A stretch of 64,000 nt of DNA. Origin: Strigamia acuminata (Eukaryota > Arthropoda > Chilopoda > Geophilomorpha > Linotaeniidae). The stretch is from positions 11,036,001 to 11,100,000 of the forward strand of contig OX442319.1 of assembly GCA_949358305.1 (NCBI GenBank), read 5' to 3'. The position numbers and the translations under genes were made by a program. Below are positions 43,701-55,900 of the stretch, piece by piece. The notes beneath the pieces were generated by a model. The model made no database searches and had not been told where the DNA came from. It saw only the letters and a program-made list of their open reading frames with translations. Position 1 is the first letter of the stretch. Each line of letters begins with the position of its first letter.

Positions 43701-46700
43701 TTAAAGAAAGGGGGCTGGAGCACAGACACTTGGAGCAAGAAGGGATTGACCGGTCATGTCGTCCGGCTTGGCAATCGCCAATAAATCGAGGATTGTCGGT
43801 GCCACGTCGCACAGAGCAGGATTGTGTCTTACTTCTTTGAACTTTCTCGCTCCAGTCATAAGAAAAGGCACTGAAATTGTACAAAATCAATTAATAATTA
43901 GTTGGTTAATTTTGTTGGGTCAGTGTATCACCTCTGTTTGTTGTGTGTGATGTTACTGGACCGCCTTTGTCGTCTATCATGACCTCGGCGTTGCCGTGGT
44001 CCGCTGTCACGAGTAAAACGTAGCCGTGTTTGTCGCAGGCTTCTTTGACCATGCCGATAGCTCGGTCTGATGAGAAATTTTATTGATTAATGGTTGTTTT
44101 GCTGATAGTTGGATTTGTCTTCGAGATAATTGCATTTTAAAAAATTGTTATATTTTTTGCATATTTCCTAATGAAATAATTCAATTTTCGGAAAGTTCAT
44201 TAGATTTTCATTAGGGATCCTTAAAATTTCATTTAAAATCCCTAAAATTTCATTTAAAATCCTTAAAAATTTCATTTAAAATCCTTACAAATTTCATTTA
44301 AAATCCTTAAAAATTTCATCAAAAATCCTTATAAATTTCATCAAAATTCTTAAAGTTTTCATCAAAATCCTTAAAATTTCCATCAAAATCCTTATAAATT
44401 TCATCAAAATTCATCAAATTTCTTCAAAATCCTTTAAAATTTCATCAAAATCCTTTAAAATTACATCAAAATCCCTAATATTTCATACAAAATCCTTAAA
44501 ATTTCATTCAAATTTCCTAATATTTCATTTAAAATCCCAAATATTTCATCAAAATCCTTAAAAATTTCTTCAAAATCCTTAAAAATTTCATCAAAATCCT
44601 TAAAAATTTCATCAAAATCCATCAAATTTCTCCAAAATCCTTCACATATCCTTACGAAATCTCATTAAAACACTTCCAATCTTTTTTAAATCTCCATGAA
44701 ATACCTCAAATCTTTGCGAAACCTGATTAAATCACTTCAAATCCGATTCCCTTCCCTCAATTTACCTGTTGCTTCTACAGCAATAACCGCTTTATCGTAC
44801 TTGCCCGTATGACCGACCATATCGGGCGGTGCAAAATTCAGCATCAAAAATGGATACTTCCCACTAGATATCGCTCGAACCATCTAAACAAAATAAAAAT
44901 AAAAATAAGAACAAAAATAAACGTTGAGAGTACAAAATATCCTCATTACCTCCAACGCGACTTGAGTGCAACTCATTTCCGGCTGCAGGTCGTAAGTGGC
45001 CACTTTGGGCGACGCCACCATCAGCCGGTCTTCGAGCGGGAACGCTTCTTCGCGTCCCCCGTTGAAGAAAAACGTCACGTGCGCATACTTCTCCGTTTCG
45101 GCCGTGTGGAACTGCGCAAGCCCCTGCTTCGCTATCCATTCGCCGAGGACGTTTTTTGGCTGCGACGGCGGAAACAGCAGCGGAAATGGAAAATCCGCCT
45201 TGTATTCGGTCATGCAATAGATGCCCTGAAAAACAAAACAAAAATTTAAAGGAAAAAATTATTTTTATGCGAAATTTAGTTTTTTTGATGCACAAATGCA
45301 TTTTTTTGTACCATTGATTGAAAAAATTAATTTTTTGCATGAAATGTGCATTTTTCTGCATGAAATGTGCATTTTTCTGCATGAAATGTGCATTTTTCTG
45401 CATGAAATGTGCATTTTTCTGCATGAAATGTGCATTTTTCTGCATGAAATGTGTTCTGCATGAAATGTGCATTTTTCTGCATGAAATGTGCATTTTTCTG
45501 CATGAAATGTGCATTTTTCTGCATGAAATGTGCATTTTTCTGCATGAAATGTGCATTTTTCTGCATGAAATGTGCATTTTTCTGCATAAAATGTGCATTT
45601 TTCTGCATGAAATGTGCATTTTCCGTGCAAAAAGTTGATTTTTAAGCACAGGATTGCATGATTTATGTGCAAAATTTGACTTTTTCACATTTTTCTGCAT
45701 AAAATGTGCATTTTTCGTGCAAAAAATTGATTTTTAAGCACAGAATTGCATTATTTATGTGCAAAATTTGACTTTTTTACATTTTACACGCAAAAAGTCG
45801 CTTTCGACACAAAATTTGCATGAAAAATGTCATTTTACAAACAACAACGTGCATTTTCCATGCAAAAAATGCATTTTTTTAGTGTATACTTCATTTTTGA
45901 TGTATTTTTTCCCTAAAATAAATACATTTTGCACTCTTTTTACACAAAAAAAAAATATTTAATCTCAAGAAACACCCCAATTTTCCATCCCGCACTCACC
46001 AAATTGGCAACGGTTTTAATCGGTTCGAAATGCCGTTTAATCCCGAACGTTTCAGCAATTTCCCTCATCCGATCGGCCCGGAAGTTTATAAACACAATCG
46101 TGTCGTTATCTACAACAAACGATCCATCCTCAGACCCGCCAATCACATTTCCACACCCGAAATTCAACCTTTGATGAGCCCGTCCTCGCAGCAAATAATC
46201 GGAGTCAAAAACTCGTCGGTTTGGCGCTTATCTCCCGGTGTGTTGTAACGATCCGTAATTAACTACAAAACAAATTAAAACGAAATTAGACGCAAAATTC
46301 GACAAAATTTGTCCATTTTTCACCTTTACGACGCCGTCGGCTGTGGTTTTTTCGCCTTTTCCGCTCACCATTCCGTCGTAGGCAATTTTGACGCGTTCCC
46401 ACCGGTTGTCGCGATCCATGGCGTAGTAGCGACCGGTTATGAAGGCCAGTTGGCCGTAGTTGTTCTTCTTGAGGTGGTCCAGCACTTGTTTGACGTAGAG
46501 GACGGTGGTGACTGGGTTTGTGTCGCGGCCGTCGCCGAAGAATTGGATGTAGGTTTTGGGGACCTTGTGGACTTTGGCGCCTTCGAGGAGGGCGAAGAGG
46601 TGGTCGATGTGGCTGTGGACGCCACCGTCGCTCACCTGTTGGATGGGATTTGCCAAGGTTTAGGTTTATGAAGGAAAATGAATTTTTTTTTTATTAAATT

Positions 46701-48046
46701 GGAATTTTTCAGGTAAATAATGTTATTTTTTTATGTTAATAATTATTTTTGATTTAGAATATTAATTTTTTTTTCAGAATATATTACATTTTAGATCTAA
46801 AAAATGCAATTTCAGGACTAAAAAATGCAATTTCAGGACTAAAAAATGCAATTTCAGGACTAAAAAATGCAATTTCAGGACTAAAAAATGCAATTTCAGG
46901 ACTAAAAAATGCAATTTCAGGACTAAAAAATGCAATTTCAGGACTAAAAAATGCAATTTCAGGACTAAAAAATGCAATTTCAGGACTAAAAAATGCAATT
47001 TCAGGACTAAAAAATGCAATTTCAGGACTAAAAAATGCAATTTCAAGTCTAAACAATGTAAATTTGAGCTAAAAACGGCAATTTCCGGTCAAAAAATGTA
47101 ATTTTAGGTCTAAAAAATTCAATTTCAGGTCTAAAAATGTAATTTCGGGTCTAAAAAATGTAATTTCCGGTCAAAACAATGCAATTTCAGGTCTAAAAAT
47201 GTAATTTCGGGTCTAAAAATGCAATTTCATGTCTAAAAAATGTACTAAAAAAATATAAATTCAATTTTTTTAAATAAAAAAATTAACTTTTAGACCAAAA
47301 AATAATTTTTTTTTTAAACATAAAATCATCCTTTCGAAAAATTCTCCACATTTTCTGAAATAATTTCAACATTTACACTAAAATTCCAATTTTTCGCAAA
47401 AATCTCAAATTTTTCCAAAAAAAATTTCAAAAATATCTCGTAAAAATTTAAATTTTCACAAATTAAATTCGATTAAATCCAATCTAGAAAAATTAAATTA
47501 AATTTTCACGAATTTACAAAATTTACAACATTTATTTCCCCAACACCCAAAACTCACGAGTCCAGCCAGATGCAACCGGCCTGTCCCCGCCTTCGCTCTC
47601 TCACAAGCGGCCACAAAATTCTCGTTATGATATATCTCCTTATTCTCCACCGACATATTGATCTGCACGATATCCTAAAACCACAAAATAAATAAACAAT
47701 TTCAATCATCCAATTCCCGCAACCGGAAGTCATCGATTAAGTCAAAATTGCCTGATAAACAACACGTCCGGCACCGATATTCGTGTGTCCCACTTCGCTA
47801 TTCCCCATCAATCCTGCTGGCAACCCCACAGACAGACCCGATGCGTCTAATGTCAAGTGCTGGTCGGGGGTATTGGACAGTCCGTCCATAACTGGCGTGT
47901 TTGCGTTCAAAATCGCATTTCCTGAAACATAAAAATTTCAAAAAAATAAATCAAAATCAAATTCACACTTGTCGAATGATTATACCTTCTTTGTTGTCGG
48001 ATAGCCCCCATCCGTCGATCACGATCAGACAAACCTTCGTGGACAT
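43701..48046 (-). CDS. Cofactor-independent phosphoglycerate mutase (iPGM)
   Basis: Interconverts 3- and 2-phosphoglycerate in glycolysis without 2,3-bisphosphoglycerate, using a phosphoserine intermediate and two metal ions (usually Mn). Exons in order: 47986-48046, 47752-47921, 47558-47674, 46324-46635, 46169-46262, 46000-46109, 44950-45225, 44766-44883, 43932-44066, 43701-43870; 1,563 nt, 520 residues, the normal size. Visible active-site elements: metal aspartate in LIVIDGWG, nucleophile serine in [60 protein letters not shown] and TADHGNAE. All expected motifs are present, so it should be active. Intron 2 uses a GC donor (GCAATT); intron 5 is only 59 nt. Three introns hold minisatellites. 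Vertebrates use the unrelated cofactor-dependent enzyme. Confidence 0.97.
44215..44640. repeat. ~21-bp degenerate array in an iPGM intron
   Basis: About twenty copies of AAAATCCTTAAAAATTTCATC and variants, between iPGM exons 8 and 9. Confidence 0.85.
45334..45620. repeat. 21-bp minisatellite in an iPGM intron
   Basis: About thirteen copies of GCATGAAATGTGCATTTTTC(T) (21 bp). One unit is truncated (ATGTGTTCTGC). Degenerate relatives continue to about 45900. The unit contains no stop in several frames on both strands, which creates long spurious ORFs. Confidence 0.95.
46797..47050. repeat. 21-bp minisatellite in an iPGM intron
   Basis: Twelve nearly identical copies of CTAAAAAATGCAATTTCAGG(A) (21 bp), followed by diverged copies to about 47240, between iPGM exons 3 and 4. 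Confidence 0.95.
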
Positions 48047-48448
48047 TTTGTGTGTGTTTTTTAAAAAGAAAATTGCTCGCCCTTCGTCGGGCTTGAAGGA
48101 CGACTGCGAGAGAGAGATAACCGCCGATTGTATTTATTCCATTTCGGAGTTATGACGTATGGAATTCTCGTACAAGCGTAGTGAAGTTGATATTTATATA
48201 CGTTCAGAATTGAACTTATTTAAAGGATCGGTTGAAAAGCAGTTGTTTGATATAAATTTCGATTAAAACTCGAATTTAATTTTGAATTAAACATATTTGA
48301 TATTACGATTAAATTTATTTTTCCACGCTGCAAGAATGGAATAGCAGACGATGATTGAAAGTAATCACGTGATGGGAAAATGGCGGCGTGCATGGTTCGT
48401 TAGGTGTTGATTTTGTGGGCTAAATTCTAGTGAAAATTGAATTCTTAA
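48047..48448. promoter_or_regulatory. Divergent iPGM / PAAT-like promoter region
   Basis: 402 bp between two start codons on opposite strands. It contains a CACGTG E-box (48366-48371) and a classic YY1-type site AAAATGGCGGC (48377-48387) about 60-80 bp before the PAAT-like ATG. Sites are motif matches only. Confidence 0.55.
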
Positions 48449-51400
48449 ATGGCCGAGATCGATCTAAATGTGATTACTAGTTGGTCTATTTTAAACGACA
48501 AACGTCTGAAAGATGCCGTTACGTGCGCGAGGAATTTGTGCGACAAGTACGAGTTGATTTTCATTGAAATTTGATGATTTTTTAAAAATTTATTTCGAAT
48601 TTTTTCTTGATTAAATTGCAGTGAAGACGAAGTCGAAGATACCGTGTCGTTGGATTCGTGCGTTCAATTGTATAATGATGAAAACAATGGGGATAAGTGC
48701 ACGCTGACTTTGAAGGATTTTCAAGCCGGGATGGGAATTGCACAGCTGATTGTGGTAAAATATAAATTTTAAATTAAAAAAATGGAAAAAAATTGGAAAT
48801 TTTTTGATATTTATTGAGATTTGTGTTTCAGATAAGTGAAGCGAGGAAGATTGAGTTGTATTCTGAAGAGGGAGAATATATTTTGACTAGTAGTTCGGAA
48901 TTTGTGACGGAAATTGATGATTTTGTTGTGTATAAGGCGAATATTTTGCTACCGAGTCCGTTAGAATCGTGCATTGTTAAGGTGATTAGATCGGAAGGAA
49001 GTTGTGAAAGGGTTGCCAGGTTTTGGTTCTAGTTAGAGTGGATAGGGCCCTAAACGGGGCGGGTTGAGGCTCGAGAGTGGAGTTGATGGAACTGAGAAAA
49101 GGTTAAAGTTTGACGGTGAAAATAATCATTAAGCTAAAAAAATTAATCATTTTTAAATATTTTTAACATTCAAAATTCAATTTTTTAACCGATTTCAATT
49201 CAAAATTTACTTGAATTTCAAGTTTTATTTAAAAATTCAATTATATTTTTTAAAATTCAATTATATCCTTCAAAATTCAAAATTATAACGTCAAAAATTT
49301 AATTTCTTACCTCAAGAATGTAATTATTCTATCAAAAATTATCAATTTTTATATGAAATTTAACTATTTTGTGGAAACAGACAACTTTTATTAGCTAGAA
49401 ATTGAATTTAACTAGAAATAATTTTGTTTAAGAAAATTGAATTTTTTTGCTAAGAAATTCAATTTTTAGCTAGAAATTATTTTTTTTTAGCTAGAAACTG
49501 AATTTTTTAGCTAGAAATTCAATTTTTTAGCTAGAAATTCAATTTTTTAGCTAGAAATTCAATTTTTTAGCTAGAAATTCAATTTTTTAGCAGGAAATTC
49601 AATTTTTTAGCTAGAAATTCAATTTCTTTAGCTAGAAATTCAATTTTTTAGCTAGAAATTCAATTTTTTAGCTAAAAATTGGATTTTATAGCTAAAAATT
49701 GGATTTTTTAGCTAGGAATTGAATTTTTTAGCTAGAAATTCAATTTTTTAGCTAAAAATTCAATTTTTAGCTAGAAATTGGATTTTTTAGCTAGAAATTA
49801 ATTTTTTTAGCTAGAAACTGAATTTTTTAGCTAGAAATTCAATTTTTTAGCTAGAAATTCAATTTTTTAGCTAGAAATTCAATTTTTTAGCTAGAAATTC
49901 AAATTTTTAGCTAAAAATTCAATTTTTAGCTAAAAATTCAATTTTTAGCTAAAAATTGGATTTTATAGCTAAAAATTGGATTTTTTAGCTAGGAATTGGA
50001 TTTTTTAGCTAAAAATTGAATTTTTTAGCTAAAAATTGAATTTTTTAGCTAAAAATTGAATTTTTTAGCTAAAAATTGAATTTTTTAGCTAGAAATTGAA
50101 TTTTTTTAGCTAGAAATTGAATTCTTTTGTTAGAATTTAATTATTTTTGTTAGAATTTAATTATTTTTGTTAGAATTTAATTATTTTTGTTAGAATTTAA
50201 TTATTTTTGTTAGAATTTAATTATTTTTGTTAGAATTTAATTATTTTTGTTAGAATTTAATTATTTTTGTTAGAATTTAATTATTTTTGTTAGAATTTAA
50301 TTATTTTTGTTAGAATTTAATTATTTTTGTTAGAATTTAATTATTTTTGTTAGAATTTAATTATTTTTGTTAGAATTTAATTATTTTTGTTAGAATTTAA
50401 TTATTTTTGTTAGAATTTAATTTTTTTAAAGCTAGAAATTGATTTTTGTCACTGCTATCCAATTACGACTCCGTCTACCTGGAAGACACTCAGTTAATGT
50501 AACCATCCTATACATCTGGAACCGCTGGCAACCCTACTTTATAAAAACATTCCAACAGTGTTAAATTCATACTTTGCATTGATTTAGCTGCTCTCCCTCC
50601 GCATTCCCACCGAAATGTGGCTTTACGGGCTGAGGGTTGCGGTGCAGCCCATACCATCAACCCGAACCATCACTTCCAACATGGATATCAACAAAATACT
50701 CCACCGCATTAACCAAAGCGATGACAAAATGTCGGATAAAGCTAAGAATTTTGCACAATTACTAATGTCATATCCGACAAACGCAGATTGTGCCAATGCA
50801 AACGCCAGTTTGAACACCCATCAAATGATGCAGCTATTTAAAAACTTTAATGTATCTGACAACAAGAGCAACGGTGTTAACGAACGGGGAGATGAAAGAA
50901 ACGCAGAGGACGGAGTCAAACGTTCCTCTCCCAACGATAAAATCAAGATCCAGCCGCCAGACTTGCACGGGTAAAGAATCATAAATCTCACTATTATTAG
51001 ACCTGTGCGATTATTTTTCCAAGTGAATATGAATACGATGAATCGATATATCGTTGTATTGCATGGAAAAGCAATACACGAACGTTTAGCAAACGTTACA
51101 TTACCGTTACATTTGTACAGGAAACCGTTTTGCTGCATAATGTAGCAAAAACGTTTTTGCTACATTATTATCGGAACACCGGTTATCCGAACAGCAGTAC
51201 GGGATTTTTTTCTCTCCATTTTTAATGTTTTTTGACGATTTTCACCTATTTCTAATCGGGTTTTAATGTTTTTTGACGATTTTCACCTATTTCTAATCGG
51301 TTTTTAATGTTTTTTGACGATTTTCACCTATTTCTAATCGGTTTTTAATGTTTTTTGACGGTTTTTATCCATTTTTGGTCAGTTCTAATGCTCTGGAGCT

Positions 51401-52336
51401 TCGCCGTCACAAATTAAAAAATATAAACAAATAAAACACACGTAACACCGAAAGAGTTGAAATGGGAAATTTGAGCTGATGTAACGATAACGTAACGTAA
51501 ATGTAACGGTAATGTAACGATAACGGTAACGTAGCTACCTAAAATGTAACGATAACAGTTGGAAACTAGTTATTTTTTTGCCAAGTAACGGTAACGGTAA
51601 CTACCGTATTACCCCGCCTATTGCTGCATGCCGTTGGGCATGGGTTCATCACAGTTTTGAAATCGCGCGTAAAAAATCTATACCGGCATGCCGGTATAGA
51701 GCGAAACATGCCGGTGTAAGTAAAAAAATTGTTTTTTTTGTTTTTTTTGTTTAAAAGAGCCCAGATGATAAATTATGTTAAAATTTGGGCCTGAAGTTTA
51801 AGTTTTCTTGATATTCTGAAGATTTCTTCTAAATTTTGTGGAACCTTTATAGAAATTTCGGCCAATTTCCTACATTTTGGACATCTAAATACGCGTTTTA
51901 AGCATGTTTTGGGCTCAAAATTAAAAAAAAAATTCGTACTCACTTACACCGGCATGCCGTTAAAAACGGGGTTTATCGGCATGCCGGTAATACTCGCACT
52001 ACACCGGCATGTGGCAATAAGCGGGGTAATACGGTAGTTAACAAATTCCAGTAACGCATACAACCCTGATTAAAGGCCACCAAACTGTATCGCAATATCG
52101 TACAGGCGTCGTCGTTATTTAATATTTTCTTTGATTGTAGAAGCGATTTGAATTCCTTGTTGACGAATATCGTGAGGCGCGAAGTGTGCGCGAGCGAAGA
52201 GCGGCTTTGGTGCCGCATGGAGAAACATTTAAACGAATTGGAAATGCGGTTGATGGAGCACACAAACCAAATGGGTAAATTGATGATGGGATTGCATTTA
52301 AAAACGCAGCAAGGTGCTAATTCAGCCAACAAGTAG
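48449..52336 (+). CDS. C10orf88/PAAT-like protein
   Basis: Exons: 48449-48546, 48622-48754, 48832-48981, 50588-50970, 52141-52336; 960 nt, 319 residues. I recognise the family from layout rather than a catalytic motif: an N-terminal beta-rich domain (LTLKDFQAGMGIAQLIVISE, RKIELYSEEGEYILTSS, SPLESCIVKLLSLRIP), a variable linker after DINKILHRINQ and a C-terminal coiled coil (CRMEKHLNELEMRLMEHTNQ). In mammals PAAT (C10orf88) is an ATPase reported to act with mitochondrial ABC transporters; the assignment here is an inference, and the protein is shorter than the human one (about 445). The exon 3 donor (AAG|GTGATT) was chosen because it keeps phase with exon 4; reading on gives a stop at 49032. 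Intron 3 contains two long minisatellites. Confidence 0.7.
49430..50115. repeat. 20-bp minisatellite in PAAT-like intron 3
   Basis: Over thirty copies of TTTTTTAGCTAGAAATTCAA and close variants (AAAATTGGA, GGAATTGAA). Blocks of variants recur in the same order, suggesting duplication of multi-unit segments. Confidence 0.95.
50125..50425. repeat. Perfect 20-bp minisatellite in PAAT-like intron 3
   Basis: About fifteen essentially identical copies of TTTGTTAGAATTTAATTATT (20 bp). Its homogeneity points to very recent expansion next to the older array. Confidence 0.97.
50998..51180. mobile_element. MITE-like sequence (TAGACCTGTGCGATTA)
   Basis: In PAAT-like intron 4; starts TAGACCTGTGCGATTATTTT, like the repeats beside the MTTP hAT insertion. 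Includes the palindrome GTAGCAAAAACGTTTTTGCT AC near 51145. Ends uncertain. Confidence 0.45.
51190..51375. repeat. 41-bp minisatellite in PAAT-like intron 4
   Basis: About four copies of TTTTTAATGTTTTTTGACGA followed by TTTTCACCTATTTCTAATCGG. Confidence 0.88.
51601..52037. mobile_element. Foldback MITE (CTACCGTATTACCCCGC)
   Basis: Terminal inverted repeats of over 24 bp: CTACCGTATTACCCCGCCTA on the left and CTACCGTATTACCCCGCTTA on the right complement. Subterminal GGCATGCCGGTA palindromes repeat several times. A partial, homologous copy lies at about 55725-55875 in DENND5. Confidence 0.8.
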
Positions 52337-52413
52337 TGGAAGAACAACTTTACCTCAACGAATGAATCTTGTAATGAAACATTTATGCAAACCTTTTGTA
52401 CAAAAAGAAAAAA

Positions 52414-52419
52414 AATAAA
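52414..52419 (+). terminator. Candidate PAAT-like polyadenylation signal
   Basis: AATAAA 78 nt after the stop codon, within an A-rich stretch. Confidence 0.55.
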
Positions 52420-52918
52420 TAATTAAATTGAATTCAATGAAAATGCATTGTTATAAGCTCAGTGAAAGCAGAATTATGGTGTAAAACAGACATGAAATAC
52501 GCATGAAATGAGCTACCGGTTCAAGAACTTTTTTAATAAATATAAAACAAATTTTCTTTTTTTCCACAATTTGAACTCAGGAAAAAAGGAAATGAATACT
52601 GAACAGTGAAATAAAATAAAATCAAACAATCAACAATAATAATAATAATAATAATAAAATAAAAACACTATTGATTTGTCATTATTACACGATTATTTAA
52701 AATTGTGACATCATAAAAGGTTCATCTAAAATATATGAGTAAAGTGTAGTCTAAAAGACAAACTTTATGCATTTTTGTTTTATCTTCTTCGTCTAAACGG
52801 ATTCAAAATACAGGCGGAACCGAAATCTTATCCGTTCCGCCTGCTCTACGTGGTTTTCCACTATTTTTTTGTGTTTGATAAAATGGCACGCTTGTTTGTT
52901 CTGACAGTTAAATTAAAG
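52420..52918. other. Convergent PAAT-like / DENND5 spacer
   Basis: AT-rich 3'-to-3' spacer with a short (AAT)n run near 52635. No gene or mobile element recognised. Confidence 0.5.
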
Positions 52919-55900
52919 CTAGTTTGAAATTCCTTTAGTTAGGGATGATTCTAAGACAAATGGGAATTCGCTCAATGAGTCGAGGATTTGTAGTAGAAAA
53001 GTGATGAGATTCTGGTCACGAAGAAACGAATAATCTTCGTACATTTGTTGGGTGATCGGGGTTGATGCTACGTGGAGAATCATTCTGTGCAGCAGATGTT
53101 CTCTAGGAAATAAAGTGAATGATAATAAATAGGCACAGAAGTGACCATTCAGAATTAGATTTACTGTAGTTTGTATATGTAGAAATTGTCAGATGTCACA
53201 ATTTGCCAGAATGTCACAATTTGCCAGAATGTCACAATTTGCCAGAATGTCACAATTTGCCAGAATGTCACAATTTGCCAGAATGTCACAATTTGCCAGA
53301 ATGTCACAATTTGCCAGAATGTCACAATTTGCCAGAATGTCACAATTTGCCAGAATGTCACAATTTGCCAGAATGTAACAATTTGGCAAAATGTCACAAT
53401 TTGGCAAAATGTCACAATTTGGCAAAATGTCACAATTTGGCAAAATGTCACAATTTGGCAAAATGTCACAATTTGACAAAATGTCACAATTTGACAAAAC
53501 GTCAAAATTAATGTCACAATTTGGCAAAATGTCAAAATTAATGTCACAATTTGACAAAATGTGTCAATCTGGCAAAATGTCACAATTTGGCAAAATGTCT
53601 TAATCTGGCAAAATGTCAAAATTAATGTCACAATTTGGCAAAATGTCAAAATTAATGTCACAATTTGGCAAAATGTCAAAATTAATGTCACAATTTGGCA
53701 AAATGTCAAAATTAATGTCACAATTTGGCAAAATGTCAAAATTAATGTCACAATTTGGCAAAATGTCAAAATTAATGTCACAATTTGGCAAAATGTCAAA
53801 ATTAATGTCACAATTTGGCAAAATGTCAAAATTAATGTCACAATTTGGCAAAATGTCAAAATTAATGTCACAATTTGACAAAATGTCTTAATCTGGCAAA
53901 ATGTCACAATTTGGCAAAAAGTCACAAAATGTGCCAAAGTAACATATGGCAATTTGATGGCTTGCAAATTATGTGCCCAATTAAAATACGTCAAAGTGTC
54001 AGAAGGCCCAGCTAATCAGTATTCCATTACTAACCTCGTTGCTAGGCATATAAACACCTGAAACTTTCCATCTTTGCCAACAGTATGAGACGCAACATTT
54101 ATTTTCTCCACCAATGAGCAGTAAGTGGTCATAACTGCAATCTGCTCTTCATCTTTCGTCGAAACGTCACTCTCGTCCTGCAGAACCGTTTCAAAATATC
54201 CTTGAACTCGAACTAAAGAAATCCATCATTATTACAACAATAATTAGAAGACACAAAGTAAACATTACCAAAAAAATCCCACAGGTAAAGATGTCGCCCA
54301 AAGAGTCTAGCCGATTTAAAGCCGTAGAGGAAAATTTGTTCCAGACAATACACGAGTCCCATTTCGCCGCAAAGGAGAATAGTCAAGCTGCCCCTCTCCC
54401 TTTCCGGTTTGTAATAATGCTTTACTATGTTGTTTACGGCGTCGGCCAGCAACTGCTGCAACTCCAATTCGCTCGGCCGGATTTGTTCGGTGGAACGGCG
54501 CGGTAAATTTGGCGAGCGACAACGTGGTGGCGTCCGACAAGTTTCCATCAACTCTAAAATAATATTTTTTTTGAACTTATTTGCACCAAAAATTGCATTC
54601 ATGCACCAAAAAATTGCATTTGCACCAAAAAATTGCATTTTTGCACCAAAAAATTGCATTTTTGCTCCAAAAAATTGCATTTTTGCACCAAAAAATTGCA
54701 TTTTTGCTCCAAAAAATTGCATTTTTGCTCAAAAAATTGCATTTTTGCTCAAAAAATTGCATTTTTGCTCAAAAAATTGCATTTTTGCTCCAAAAATTGT
54801 TTTTGCATCAAGTAATGCACCAAAAATTGCAATTTATTCAACTGATAAATGCATTTTTGCATGTATTAAAACTAATAATTGAATTTTTTTCTTAATTTAA
54901 AATGGATGAAATACCTTCATTGTCGGTGGAAGCTGGCACCAATCCACCAACTAACAGTCTTTCCGTGCTCCCATCATCTATTCCTTTCGCGAGCCAGCGA
55001 CCGCACGGAAATCTTAAAAGAAAAATTAATTCAATAATTATAAAGACCATTCCCCTTTTAAAATTATTTCAATATTCCAAAACTGACTTGTAAGTATGTC
55101 CTGTAACCTCATTACGAACAACCACATGCTCAACCATCCATTTCGGAGTCATTCCACTGTTATCGTGCCCTATACGCAAAGTGGTGAGAACGCCTAAGTT
55201 TTTGTACTGAAAAATTAATTCTAGCGACTGCTTCGGTACATCAATGGCCCCCGTTTCGCCAAGTGTGCCCGATAAACACACCCAGGCGTTGGCAGACGTC
55301 GTCGAAGCGCTAAACTTGCGGCTTGGAAAGATGACAACCCGATAAGGAATCACTGAAATGTAATTCAATTTTATTTTCAATTCAAATTCAAAATTAACAA
55401 GGAATCATTACCTGTTGATAAATATGCATTTGTAAAGCAATGATAATCCACTGCATTCAAAGTTAAAATGTGATATAAAAATTGCTCTTTTTCGTCGTCG
55501 CAGCGAAGAAATGCGTAACGCTTATAACAACTCCTAGTAAACAAATATAGTGTTTTAAAATAACCAATTAAATAGATAGACCAATGCCGTCTTAAAGCAA
55601 AAACCCTAGATATAGCCAGTTTATACAATACTTCAATTATTAGTCTAACACCCCAAGAACCCTAAATACGCTAAAAAATTGAGTTTTCTGTTCTGAAAGT
55701 TATTATTAAAATTTGAGTAAACTTATAGAAATTTAGGCCAATTTTCGACATTTTGGACATCTAAAAACGCTTTTAGGCTTGATTTGGTTTATGTCTCATT
55801 GAAAATTATTCGTACTCATTAATAACGACATGCCGGTAAACCCCGTTTTTTACCGGTAGTCTGGCTAAACCCACGCTACACCGAGCTATCCAGATTTCCC

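Noticed and set aside
44864-45700. 278-residue minus-strand open frame with HFMQKNA-type repeats
   Set aside because: Produced by a 21-bp minisatellite (a multiple of three without stops) joined to the out-of-frame shadow of an iPGM exon.
46309-46671. 120-residue + strand frame
   Set aside because: Antisense of iPGM exon 4.
53195-53930. CRISPR-like look of regularly repeated units
   Set aside because: No unique spacers between repeats, unit 18-30 bp, eukaryotic intron context and no cas genes.
53161-53994. 277-residue frame of TFCQIV repeats and several + strand partners
   Set aside because: Translation of the 18/30-bp array, open on both strands; lies in a DENND5 intron.
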